From Streptomyces aurantiacus (GTDB taxonomy: Bacteria > Actinomycetota > Actinomycetes > Streptomycetales > Streptomycetaceae), in NCBI RefSeq assembly GCF_027107535.1, contig NZ_CP114283.1, positions 1,488,001 to 1,552,000 of the forward strand: a stretch of 64,000 nt of DNA, read 5' to 3'. Below are positions 34,251-42,307 of this stretch, one piece after another (the first letter of the stretch is position 1; each line of letters begins with the position of its first letter). The notes beneath the pieces are model-generated. The model worked only from the letters and a program-made list of their open reading frames with translations. It made no database searches and had not been told where the DNA came from. The position numbers were made by a program, and so were the translations under genes.

Positions 34251-34424
34251 CTACTTCACGGAACGCTTCCTGTGCCCCGTCACCTTGGCGATCCAGGCCA
34301 TGAAGTCGGCCGGGTCCTCGTGGCGCCGTGTCCGCCGTCCCGGTCCATGAAGGCGTCGACGTCGGCCACAGATGACGCACAGCTCGCCGTCGGCGACCGC
34401 CCACTTCGGGCGACCGGAGCTCAT
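34251..34424 (-). CDS. Small Cys-containing hypothetical protein with probable paired frameshifts
   Basis: A 57-residue frame: MSSGRPKWAVADGELCVICG, then a very basic RRRRLHGPGRRTRR, then HEDPADFMAWIAKVTGHRKR. The two ends look like a real conserved small protein with a CxxC knuckle, but the middle looks like out-of-frame translation. Reading the middle one frame over gives DVDAFMDRDGGHG, which is chemically much more plausible and joins naturally to HEDPADF. I infer two compensating indels between about 34321 and 34366, giving an altered or dead core. No function known. The ribosome site is poor. It ends at the convergent hairpin. Confidence 0.6.
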   Translation of the reverse strand: MSSGRPKWAVADGELCVICGRRRRLHGPGRRTRRHEDPADFMAWIAKVTGHRKRSVK

Positions 34425-34492
34425 CCCTTGGTCGGGGTGCCGTAGACCATCGGCCGACAGCCGGAAGTGCCCCGGGTCAACAGACTTGCGGC

Positions 34493-35644
34493 ATGGAGAA
34501 GAACACGGGGAAGACCGAGGGGATCAGCCGGGCACGGTTCATGGGCGCGGCGGCCGCCATGGGGGCGGGAGCCGCGGTCGGCCTCCCGGCGCCGGCCGCC
34601 ACGGCCGCTGCGGCGGGCACGCGCCGGGGGCTCACCCACCGCGGGGTCGTCTACACCGTCGGGGCGGGGGAGACCCCGGGGACGGCGTGGAGCGAGCGCC
34701 GGATGCGCAGGGACATCCGGCTGATCGGCCGCGAACTGCACGCGGACTCCGTCGAGGTCACCGGCGACGGGGTGGAGCGGCTCAACGCCACGGCGAGCGA
34801 GGTGGCGGAACGGGGCCTGCACGTCTGGCTGCAGCCGACACTGGGGGACGTGCCGGAGCGGGACATCCTCGACCATCTCGCGGAGACGGGCCGCCACGGG
34901 GAGCGGCTGCGGAAGCAGGGGGCCGAGGTCACACTCGCCGTGGGCTGCGAGTTCTGGCTGTTCGTACCGGGGATCGTGCCCGGAGCCGACGTCCTGGAGC
35001 GGATCGACAACCTGCAGAAGGGCAACGTCGACTTCGCGAAGATGCAGCAGCGGCTCGCCCGGTTCACCGCGAAGGCCGCGGCGGTCGGCCGCTCCGTCTT
35101 CGGCGGCAGGCTCAGCTACGCCGCCGCACAGGACGAGTCGTTCGAGCCGGTCGACTGGAACCTCTTCGACATCGTGGGGATCGACCACTACTCGTACTTC
35201 CCCCGACGGGAGGACTACGTACGCGAGTTGCGCGGGTACCTGCGCTGGGGCAAGCCGCTCGCCATCACCGAGTTCGGTACCTGCACGTTCGTCGGAGCCC
35301 CGGAGCAGGGCGGGATGGGCTGGAGCATCGTCGACCACGAGAAGACGCCGCCGGAGATCAAGGGGAACGTGGTGCGCAGCGAACGCGTACAGGCGGCGTA
35401 CCTCACCGACCTTCTCGACGTCTTCGAGTCGATGAACCTGCACGCGGCGATGGCGTTCGAGTTCGTCACCGCCGACTCCCCGCATCGCCCCGACGATCCG
35501 CGGTACGACCTCGACATGGCCTCCTACGCCATCGTCAAGCCCATCAAGGACCGGCCCGACGACCCGGAGTCGGACTGGCACTGGGAGCCGAAGGAGGCGT
35601 ACCGCGCGGTGGCCCGGCACTACGGCCGGGCGGCACACCGCTGA
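34493..35644 (+). CDS. Secreted glycoside-hydrolase-like TIM-barrel protein
   Basis: A 383-residue protein with an export signal (SRARFMGAAAAMGAGAAVGLP..AAA) and a probable (beta/alpha)8 fold. A strand-end motif ITEFGTCTF resembles a catalytic glutamate of clan GH-A enzymes, and an earlier GIDHYSYFP strand precedes it; an AVGCEFWLF segment may hold the acid/base Glu. I cannot place it in a numbered family. Related Streptomyces proteins have sometimes been labelled abortive infection proteins, for which nothing here gives support. It begins 68 bases from the divergent small gene. Confidence 0.7.
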   Translation: MEKNTGKTEGISRARFMGAAAAMGAGAAVGLPAPAATAAAAGTRRGLTHRGVVYTVGAGETPGTAWSERRMRRDIRLIGRELHADSVEVTGDGVERLNATASEVAERGLHVWLQPTLGDVPERDILDHLAETGRHGERLRKQGAEVTLAVGCEFWLFVPGIVPGADVLERIDNLQKGNVDFAKMQQRLARFTAKAAAVGRSVFGGRLSYAAAQDESFEPVDWNLFDIVGIDHYSYFPRREDYVRELRGYLRWGKPLAITEFGTCTFVGAPEQGGMGWSIVDHEKTPPEIKGNVVRSERVQAAYLTDLLDVFESMNLHAAMAFEFVTADSPHRPDDPRYDLDMASYAIVKPIKDRPDDPESDWHWEPKEAYRAVARHYGRAAHR

Positions 35645-35680
35645 GGCGGCGCGAGCCGTACGTACCACTATGATCCGGTC

Positions 35681-36553
35681 ATGTCAGACGGACGAGCGAG
35701 AACCGGTGTGCCCGAAGTGGTGCTCACCGGTGGGGGAACGACCGCCCGGTTCGACGGGCAGCGGCTGAGGATCGTCCGGGGGACCACCACCTGGACCATG
35801 CCCGTACGGGCCGTGCGGGCAGCCGAGCCGACGCAGGGCGGGGGCGTCCGCATCGACCTGAGCGGTGATCCGGGAGACGGCCGGGCGGCCCGGCACGGGC
35901 TCGGTGCGGGGGTGTCGATCCCGTGCCGCAACGCCCATGCGGCCCGGGCTTTCACCGAGCAGCTCCAGCGGGCTCTGAGCACCACGGCGACCGCGGCCGA
36001 CGGCCACGCTCTGGTCCTCGTCCACACCCGGCAGCGGATCCTGAGCCCGCGGGTCCGCCGACTGGCCGCGATCGGCGTGGCCGTCCTCGCGTACGCCGCC
36101 GTGCTCGGGGCCGTGGGGTGGCAGGGCCCCGAGGGCGCGGGCATCGCACTCGCGGTCACCAGCTGGATGGGGCCCGCGGGTGCGGGCCTGCTCTTTTTCT
36201 GCTGGGTCCGGCTGATACGGGACATCGTCGCCCTGCGCCGCCGGGGTATCACGGTCTCCGGCCGCGGCGAGGGGACGGTACGGGGTTTCGGCGGCAACGT
36301 CTTCTACTTCCGGCGGCTCGGCTACCGGACGCTCGACGGCGAGGAGTTCACCCGGGTCGAGTCACGCGGCTCCGTCGGAGGGGGGACGCTCGGGGTGGGA
36401 CCGGTCGACGTCACCTACGACCCGCTCGACCCGCGCACCGCGACGGGCCCGCTCAGCTTCCACCATGTGTCGGTGACGCTGTTCCTGGTGCTGACCGGCC
36501 TGGTCGTCCTGCTGGTGTGGGCGGGAGCGCTTCTCTACGCACTCGCCGGTTGA
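35681..36553 (+). CDS. Membrane protein with DUF3592-like C-terminus
   Basis: A 290-residue protein: a soluble N-terminal half (residues 1-125) with a PH-like or Ig-like pattern of strands, two membrane helices (about 128-185), an external or cytosolic beta segment ending VDVTYDPLDPRTATG (similar to the VxYDPxxP motif of DUF3592 proteins) and a last membrane helix (about 262-288). Function unknown. Single gene with a U-tract terminator about 55 bases after the stop. Confidence 0.75.
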   Translation: MSDGRARTGVPEVVLTGGGTTARFDGQRLRIVRGTTTWTMPVRAVRAAEPTQGGGVRIDLSGDPGDGRAARHGLGAGVSIPCRNAHAARAFTEQLQRALSTTATAADGHALVLVHTRQRILSPRVRRLAAIGVAVLAYAAVLGAVGWQGPEGAGIALAVTSWMGPAGAGLLFFCWVRLIRDIVALRRRGITVSGRGEGTVRGFGGNVFYFRRLGYRTLDGEEFTRVESRGSVGGGTLGVGPVDVTYDPLDPRTATGPLSFHHVSVTLFLVLTGLVVLLVWAGALLYALAG

Positions 36554-36608
36554 AGTCGGCGCCCGACGCCGGTCCTTGACCGGCATTTCGCCATGACCTC
36601 TCGAAAGG

Positions 36609-36631
36609 GCCTCCGGTTCGCGGAGGCTTTT
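36609..36631. terminator. Intrinsic terminator with U-tract
   Basis: Stem GCCTCCG / CGGAGGC with GTTCG loop followed by TTTT; AAAG on the 5' side would also allow function on the other strand. One of the few classical U-tract terminators in the window. Confidence 0.85.
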
Positions 36632-36932
36632 CGATTCTTTGCGACGCTTTCAACTGCGGCCGCCGAATGGCCCGTTCGCATTGCCTGATGAAGTCGCCCG
36701 ACACAAAAGCGCGATAACCCGACTCGACCCGGGCCGAACCGACTTCCTCCCGGCGTCTCCGCGACTCCGTTCCGGAGAACTCCCAGGCCGTCCGGTGTGA
36801 ACCGTCCGCCGTGTGGCCGAACACCCCCTGCGCTGCACCAACGTTGATGAGCGTAGAGGTCTTCCAAAGTCTAAGCGGCAAGCGCCCCGGTGGAGACGAA
36901 AAGAGTGAAACCCAAAAAGAAGGGGGAACACC
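36632..36932. other. Gene-free, relatively AT-rich stretch
   Basis: About 300 bases with visibly lower G/C than the flanks (for example TTTTCGATTCTTTG just upstream and AAAAAGAAGGGGG just before the next start). No gene is recognised on either strand. The lower G/C and the lineage-specific small genes after it suggest acquired or fast-evolving DNA. Confidence 0.5.
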
Positions 36933-37226
36933 GTGAAGTCTGCCCGCCAGGGACACGACGCACGGCACTCGACGGCGTGTGTCGAACAAGCGGAGGAAAC
37001 GGTGAAGGAATTGCGCGAAGCACTCGCGACGGCAGGAATTACACTGCCGACACTCGGGTTCGGCCCGGCAACTTTGGTGCGTCAGGCGCCCAGAGGGTGC
37101 TTTGGAAGTCGCTTTGAAAGTCCCGCACGGCATCCACGGCGCCCGGTACGGATTGTCGGCCCACTCGTGGCACGGGGCCGGCGTTCCGTCGAGGCGGCGC
37201 CCCGGCGCGCGGCGGTGCTCGGATGA
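36933..37226 (+). CDS. Small hypothetical protein (first of a coupled pair)
   Basis: A 97-residue protein, GTG start with AGAAGGGGG ribosome site. The N-terminal half is helical and charged (CVEQAEETVKELREAL, then TAGITLPTLGFGP); the C-terminal PLVARGRRSVEAAPRRAAVLG resembles the end of other small Streptomyces proteins of this kind (recalled). No signal peptide or membrane segment. Its stop overlaps the next start (ATGA), so the two products are likely made together. Function unknown. Confidence 0.65.
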   Translation: MKSARQGHDARHSTACVEQAEETVKELREALATAGITLPTLGFGPATLVRQAPRGCFGSRFESPARHPRRPVRIVGPLVARGRRSVEAAPRRAAVLG

Positions 37227-37438
37227 AGCCGAAGGTCGGGACGTACGTCGTCGACACGCGAACCGGGCGGGTGGGCGTGGTGATGGGGCACGAGGGCCCG
37301 TACGTACAACTCAGGCCGTACGGCGGCGGCAGGGAGTGGGACTGTGCCCCGGACGCCGTCCGGGGGGCCACCGCGGCGGAGCGGCTCAGCGCGGCGACCG
37401 CGTACACCAACGCACGCAGCCGTGGAGAGGTCCCTTGA
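37223..37438 (+). CDS. Small hypothetical protein (second of a coupled pair)
   Basis: A 71-residue protein opening MKPKVGTYVVDTRTGRVGVV, with a small beta-barrel-like pattern (GTYVVD, RVGVVMGHEG, YVQLRPYGGG) and a helical tail SAATAYTNARSRGEVP. This short protein type is common in Streptomyces beside lineage-specific regulators; no role is established. It is coupled to the previous gene by ATGA. Confidence 0.7.
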   Translation: MKPKVGTYVVDTRTGRVGVVMGHEGPYVQLRPYGGGREWDCAPDAVRGATAAERLSAATAYTNARSRGEVP

Positions 37439-37531
37439 AGGAGCCCCCGGTCAGGCCCTCTTGAAGGGGCTCTGTGAAGGGGAGGGGCGCCCCGGATCGC
37501 CGGGGAACGGTCCGGCACAGGGTGCGGCGCC

Positions 37532-38146
37532 ATGGCGATATGGAGACGTCGCAGGCAGAAGGCCGCGCGCAAGTACCCCGTTCCGCTCACCATGCACCAG
37601 CTGTGGATGGTGTCGCTCAGCGCGCCGGTGAGCCGTGACAAGGACGCCTCGCGGACGACCCTGTACCCGTTCACCCGCATCGACGACGACAAGGCCCGGC
37701 AGTGGCTGGCCGACCAGTGGGAGATCACCTCCCGTGACGAGCTGGTCGGCCGGCTCGACGGCCTCGCACGGAGCGGATACCGGGCCCGCGCACGGCTGCG
37801 GCTCGGGGTCGAGCCACTCGCGTGGGACGCCGGACTGTACGTGGACATCTCCCGGAGGGGTTTCGCGAGCGGGATGCTGAGCGAGGCCGGCACCTGGACC
37901 GCGCTCAAGAACATCGTGCCGGCGGTGGTGAGGTCGTACGGCTCCTGGAAGGAGTACGGCGAGCACTATCTGCTGGGGCGGATGGTCTGGCGGGACAATC
38001 TCCGCGGCGCGCGGGACGCGGATCTCCCCGCCCCGCAGGCCGTGTCCGACGCCCACCTGACGTCACTCCTGGACCCGGCGAACAGGTCCAGCCCGTGGAT
38101 CATGGCGCCGTGGGAGACGATCAGCCACCCCGACCACGCACGCTGA
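37532..38146 (+). CDS. DUF1266-domain protein
   Basis: A 204-residue protein with the DUF1266 pattern: LARSGYRAR, PLAWDAGLYVDISRRGF in the middle and SYGSWKEYGEHYLLGRMVWRD towards the end. The N-terminus is strongly basic (WRRRRQKAARK). DUF1266 proteins are of unknown function and are sometimes linked to polymorphic-toxin or secretion neighbourhoods; nothing of that kind adjoins here. It ends 22 bases before recO. Confidence 0.8.
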   Translation: MAIWRRRRQKAARKYPVPLTMHQLWMVSLSAPVSRDKDASRTTLYPFTRIDDDKARQWLADQWEITSRDELVGRLDGLARSGYRARARLRLGVEPLAWDAGLYVDISRRGFASGMLSEAGTWTALKNIVPAVVRSYGSWKEYGEHYLLGRMVWRDNLRGARDADLPAPQAVSDAHLTSLLDPANRSSPWIMAPWETISHPDHAR

Positions 38147-38168
38147 CTCCGTACGCGAGAATGGGCCC

Positions 38169-38921
38169 ATGAGTCTGTTCCGCGACGACGGCATCGTGCT
38201 GCGCACCCAGAAACTGGGTGAGGCGGACCGCATCATCACGCTGCTCACCCGTGGTCACGGACGGGTGCGGGCCGTCGCGCGGGGAGTGCGCCGGACGAAG
38301 TCGAAGTTCGGGGCCCGTCTCGAACCGTTCTCGCACGTGGACGTGCAGTTCTTCGCGCGCGGGAGCGAGCTGATCGGACGCGGGCTGCCGCTGTGCACGC
38401 AGAGCGAGACGATCTCTCCGTACGGTGGCGGGATCGTGACCGACTACGCCCGCTACACCGCCGGGACGGCCATGCTGGAGACGGCCGAGCGGTTCACGGA
38501 CCACGAGGGCGAGCCCGCCGTCCAGCAGTACCTGCTGCTCGTGGGCGGACTGCGCACGCTCGCCCAGGGCGAGCACGAACCGCACCTCATCCTCGACGCC
38601 TTCCTCCTGCGCTCGCTCGCCGTGAACGGCTACGCGCCGAGCTTCAGCGACTGCGTGAAATGCGGAATGCCCGGCCCGAACCGGTTCTTCTCCGTCGCCG
38701 CGGGAGGTTCCGTCTGCGTCGACTGCCGGGTGCCGGGCAGCGTCGTACCCTCGGCGGGGGCCCTCGAACTGCTCAGCGCGCTGCTGACGGGGGACTGGGC
38801 GACCGCGGACGCGTGCGAGCCGCGGTACGTCAGGGAGGGCAGCGGCCTGGTGTCGGCCTATCTGCACTGGCACCTGGAGCGTGGGCTGCGCTCCCTGCGG
38901 TACGTGGAGAAGAGCAGCTAG
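38169..38921 (+). CDS. recO: DNA repair protein RecO
   Basis: A 250-residue protein with the N-terminal OB-fold (LFRDDGIVLRTQKLGEADRI) and a zinc site formed by CVKCG and CVDCR, as in RecO of high-GC Gram-positives. RecO loads RecA on single-stranded DNA with RecR during gap repair. Length and motifs match the family. The uppS gene follows after 128 bases, the normal recO-uppS order in actinobacteria. Confidence 0.96.
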   Translation: MSLFRDDGIVLRTQKLGEADRIITLLTRGHGRVRAVARGVRRTKSKFGARLEPFSHVDVQFFARGSELIGRGLPLCTQSETISPYGGGIVTDYARYTAGTAMLETAERFTDHEGEPAVQQYLLLVGGLRTLAQGEHEPHLILDAFLLRSLAVNGYAPSFSDCVKCGMPGPNRFFSVAAGGSVCVDCRVPGSVVPSAGALELLSALLTGDWATADACEPRYVREGSGLVSAYLHWHLERGLRSLRYVEKSS

Positions 38922-39049
38922 CGAAGAGCACCTGGCGAGGGAAACGCGCGGCGACGAGCCACGCACAGCCGCACACCAGCGGCACGGCAGCACAGCAGCA
39001 GTAGCAGGACGACTGACAGTCGTACGAGCCTGAGGGAGACGAGAAGCAC

Positions 39050-39901
39050 ATGGTGGTACGCGGGATCCTGGGGCGCCAGCGCCGCGAGTACAAGACGCCG
39101 GAGCCGCACCCGTCCGGCGCCCGCGTGCCCAAGCTCCCCGGCGAGCTGGTCCCGGGCCATGTGGCGTGCGTGATGGACGGGAACGGCCGCTGGGCCAAGG
39201 AGCGCGGTCTGCCGCGCACCGAGGGGCACCGGGTCGGCGAGGGCGTCGTCATGGACGTCCTCAAGGGCTGTCTGGAGCTGGGCGTCAAGAACCTGTCGCT
39301 GTACGCCTTCTCGACGGAGAACTGGAAGCGGTCGCCCGAGGAGGTCCGCTTCCTGATGAACTTCAACAAGGACGTCATCCGGCGCCGCCGCGACGAGATG
39401 GACGAGCTCGGCATCCGGATCCGCTGGGTCGGCCGGATGCCCAAGCTGTGGAAGTCGGTCGTCCACGAGCTCCAGATCGCCCAGGAGCAGACGCAGAAGA
39501 ACGACGCGATGACCCTGTACTTCTGCGTCAACTACGGCGGCCGCGCCGAGCTCGCCGACGCCGCGAAGGCGCTGGCCGCCGATGTCGCCGCCGGGAAGCT
39601 CGACCCGGACAAGGTCACCGAGAAGACCATCCAGAAGTACCTGTACTACCCGGACATGCCGGACGTGGACCTGTTCCTGCGCCCGAGCGGTGAGCAGCGG
39701 ACCTCCAACTACCTGATCTGGCAGTCGAGTTACGCCGAGATGGTGTTCCAGGACGTGCTGTGGCCGGACTTCGACCGCCGCGATCTGTGGCGTGCGTGTG
39801 TGGAGTACGCCTCGCGGGACCGCCGCTTCGGTGGCGCCGTCCCGAACGAGGACCTCCTCGCGATGGAGGAGGGCATGCGGGGGCGCCCCGAAGGGGCCTG
39901 A
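39050..39901 (+). CDS. uppS: Isoprenyl transferase (cis-prenyl undecaprenyl diphosphate synthase family)
   Basis: A 283-residue cis-prenyltransferase. The diphosphate-binding motif VMDGNGRWA holds catalytic Asp43; other conserved blocks are TEGHRVGEG, YAFSTENWKR, and RPSGEQRTSNYLIWQSSYAE near the C-terminus. It condenses isopentenyl diphosphate units to make the lipid carrier for peptidoglycan; actinobacteria often have two such enzymes and chain length cannot be read here. ATG with GAGGGAG upstream. Confidence 0.95.
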   Translation: MVVRGILGRQRREYKTPEPHPSGARVPKLPGELVPGHVACVMDGNGRWAKERGLPRTEGHRVGEGVVMDVLKGCLELGVKNLSLYAFSTENWKRSPEEVRFLMNFNKDVIRRRRDEMDELGIRIRWVGRMPKLWKSVVHELQIAQEQTQKNDAMTLYFCVNYGGRAELADAAKALAADVAAGKLDPDKVTEKTIQKYLYYPDMPDVDLFLRPSGEQRTSNYLIWQSSYAEMVFQDVLWPDFDRRDLWRACVEYASRDRRFGGAVPNEDLLAMEEGMRGRPEGA

Positions 39902-39929
39902 GCGGTTCGATCTCGGGTGCCGACCGGTT

Positions 39930-40018
39930 CCTGGCTGGTCGCGCAATTCCCGCGCTCCTTGCGAGCAGGGGCGGAGCCCCGCTTCTCAGGGGCGCGGGGA
40001 ACTGCGCGACCAGCCAGG
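39930..40018. repeat. Long inverted copy of the dispersed hairpin repeat
   Basis: Two oppositely oriented repeat units: the outer 16 bp are perfectly complementary (CCTGGCTGGTCGCGCA / TGCGCGACCAGCCAGG), with inner parts related to TTCCCGCGC and GCGCGGGGAA. It lies between the convergent uppS and zur genes and should terminate both. Confidence 0.8.
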
Positions 40019-40060
40019 ACCGGGCCGCATCCGAGAACGACCCGCCGGCCACCTGCTTCT

Positions 40061-40480
40061 CTACGCCTGGCCGCGCGCAGCGCACTCCGCGCAGGTGCCG
40101 AAGATCTCCACGGTGTGGGCGACGCTCACATAACCGTGCTCCGCCGCGATGGCCTCGGCCCACTTCTCCACCGCGGGTCCCTCCACCTCGACGGCCTTGC
40201 CGCACACCCGGCACACCAGGTGGTGATGGTGATCACCGCTGGCGCAGCGGCGGTACACGGACTCGCCGTCCGACGTACGCAGGACGTCGACCTCACCGGC
40301 GTCCGCGAGGGACTGCAGCGTGCGGTACACCGTGGTGAGTCCGACGGAGTCGCCCTTGTGCTTGAGCATGTCGTGCAGGTCCTGCGCGCTGCGGAACTCG
40401 TCGACCTCGTCGAGCGCCGCCGCCACGGCGGCACGCTGCCGGGTGGAACGGCCCCGAACGGGCGGTCCAGCGGTCGTCAC
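40061..40480 (-). CDS. zur: Zinc uptake regulator Zur (Fur family)
   Basis: A 139-residue Fur-family repressor: winged helix (SAQDLHDMLKHKGDSVGLTTVYRTL region), then the metal-binding half with GDHHHHLVCRVCG and a C-terminal CAEC, giving the two CxxC pairs of the structural zinc site. Context (znuB, znuC, znuA upstream on the same strand) identifies Zur rather than Fur. It represses zinc uptake when zinc is plentiful. The GTG start follows TTTGGAGGCAAC. It is the last gene of the operon, so it is probably autoregulated through the znuA promoter. Confidence 0.94.
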   Translation of the reverse strand: MTTAGPPVRGRSTRQRAAVAAALDEVDEFRSAQDLHDMLKHKGDSVGLTTVYRTLQSLADAGEVDVLRTSDGESVYRRCASGDHHHHLVCRVCGKAVEVEGPAVEKWAEAIAAEHGYVSVAHTVEIFGTCAECAARGQA

Positions 40481-40548
40481 CGTTGCCTCCAAACGTCTGC
40501 GGCTTGCCGGGCCATTGTGCCAGCTCGGGCAAGGTCGACGAGTTTCCG

Positions 40549-41463
40549 TCAGACGCCGACCTTCCCGGTGGGCGTCCGGGTGGCCGGAATCGCACATTCC
40601 GCCGGATCGCCGGCCTCCTGTGCCGCGACCTGCGCGGCGGCCCGTGCCCTGCGGCGGGCCAGCGGAGTCGCCAGCACCGTGAGCAGGACGAACGCGCCGA
40701 TGGTCAGCAGGACGATCGTCGCGCCGGGCGGTACGTCCTGGTAGTACGAGGTCACCGTGCCGCCGATGGTCACGCTGACGCCGATGGCCACCGAGATCGC
40801 GAAGGTGGCCGCGAAACTGCGGGTGAGCTGCTGCGCGGCGGCCACCGGGACCACCATCAGGGCGGAGACCAGCAGCAGGCCGACGACGCGCATGGCGACC
40901 GTCACCGTGACCGCCGCGGTGACGGCCGTGAGGAGGTTGAGCGCGCGCACGGGCAGTCCGGTCACCCGGGCGAACTCCTCGTCCTGGCTGACCGCGAACA
41001 GCTGCCGGCGCAGCCCGATCGTGACGAGGACCACGAAGGCCGCCAGCAGGCAGATCGCCGTCACGTCCTCCTCGGAGACCGTGGAGAGCGAGCCGAAGAG
41101 GTACGAGGTCAGATTGGCGTTGGAACCGCCCGGCGCGAGGTTGATGAACATCACACCGCCCGCCATGCCTCCGTAGAAGAGCATCGCGAGCGCGATGTCG
41201 CCGCGCGTCTTCCCGTACCAGCGGATCAGCTCCATCAGCACCGCGCCGAGTACGGAGACGGCGGTCGCCATCCACACCGGGGACCAGGACAGCAGGAAGC
41301 CGAGGCCGACGCCGGTCATCGCGACATGGCCGATGCCGTCGCCCAGCAGGGCCTGGCGGCGCTGCACCAGATAGATGCCGACGGCGGGCGCGGTGATGCC
41401 GACGAGGACGGCGGCGAGCAGGGCCCGCTGCATGAAGGCGTAGTCGAGGATTTCGAGGTTCAT
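40549..41463 (-). CDS. znuB: Zinc ABC transporter permease
   Basis: A 304-residue ABC-3 family permease with about eight membrane segments; the region VYLVQRRQALLGDGIGHVAMTG-like (LVQRRQALLGDGIGH) is the family hallmark. It begins six bases after the znuC stop. The C-terminal 30 residues (ARRRARAAAQVAAQ) are a basic cytoplasmic tail. Imports zinc with ZnuA and ZnuC. Confidence 0.94.
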   Translation of the reverse strand: MNLEILDYAFMQRALLAAVLVGITAPAVGIYLVQRRQALLGDGIGHVAMTGVGLGFLLSWSPVWMATAVSVLGAVLMELIRWYGKTRGDIALAMLFYGGMAGGVMFINLAPGGSNANLTSYLFGSLSTVSEEDVTAICLLAAFVVLVTIGLRRQLFAVSQDEEFARVTGLPVRALNLLTAVTAAVTVTVAMRVVGLLLVSALMVVPVAAAQQLTRSFAATFAISVAIGVSVTIGGTVTSYYQDVPPGATIVLLTIGAFVLLTVLATPLARRRARAAAQVAAQEAGDPAECAIPATRTPTGKVGV

Positions 41464-41468
41464 GGCGA

Positions 41469-42263
41469 TCAGCTCAGCAGTCCCGTCCGGATCGGTTCGG
41501 CGTCGTGAGCCGCATGGGGGTGTACGTGGTCGTGGCCCGGCAGAGCGTGCTGGCCGAGAGCCCGCGGGGGTGGGCCGTCGTGCTGGACGCAGCCGTCACG
41601 CAGGACGATCGCGCGGTCGATCAGCGGTTCGAGCGGGCCCAGCTCGTGCAGGACGAGGAGGACGGAGGTGCCCGCCGCGACCTGCTCCCGCAGGGTGCTC
41701 GCGAGCACTTCCTGGCTGGCCAGGTCCACGCCGGCCATCGGCTCGTCCATGATCAGCAGCTCGGGCTGGGAGGCGAGGGCGCGGGCGATCAGGACGCGCT
41801 GGTGCTGGCCGCCGGAGAGCGCGTTCACCGAGTCCTTGGCGCGGTCCGCCAGACCGACGAGCTCCAGGGAGCGTCGTACGGCCTCGCGGTCGGCCTTGCG
41901 CAGGATGCCGAAGCGGGCGCGGGACAGCCGCCCGGAGGACACCACCTCGGTCACCGTCGCGGGCACCCCGCCGGCGGCCGTCGTGCGCTGCGGTACGTAC
42001 CCCACGCGCGCCCAGTCGCGGAAGCGGCGCCGGGCGGTGCCGAACAGCTCGATCTCGCCGCTCGTGACCGGGACCTGGCCGATGATCGTGCGGATGGCGG
42101 TCGACTTGCCGGAGCCGTTGGCGCCGAGCAGCGCGACGACCTCACCGCGGTTCACGGTGAGGTCGATGCCGCGCAGGACGGGGCGTGAGCCGAGTTCGGC
42201 CGTCACACCGCGCAGGGAGATGACAGGCGGGGTGTCGGGCGATGTGCCGGGCTCGTTCGTCAT
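41469..42263 (-). CDS. znuC: Zinc ABC transporter ATPase
   Basis: A 264-residue ATPase: Walker A GANGSGKST, signature LSGGQHQR, Walker B LLIMDEPMAGVD, H-loop LVLHELG. Ribosome site GGAGG eight bases before the ATG. The C-terminal part is histidine-rich (DHVHPHAAHD), which is common in zinc or manganese transport ATPases. Confidence 0.94.
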   Translation of the reverse strand: MTNEPGTSPDTPPVISLRGVTAELGSRPVLRGIDLTVNRGEVVALLGANGSGKSTAIRTIIGQVPVTSGEIELFGTARRRFRDWARVGYVPQRTTAAGGVPATVTEVVSSGRLSRARFGILRKADREAVRRSLELVGLADRAKDSVNALSGGQHQRVLIARALASQPELLIMDEPMAGVDLASQEVLASTLREQVAAGTSVLLVLHELGPLEPLIDRAIVLRDGCVQHDGPPPRALGQHALPGHDHVHPHAAHDAEPIRTGLLS

Positions 42264-42307
42264 GCCGGCGTCCTCCGGAAGCTGATCATGTGGCGGTCAT
42301 TTCGCGG

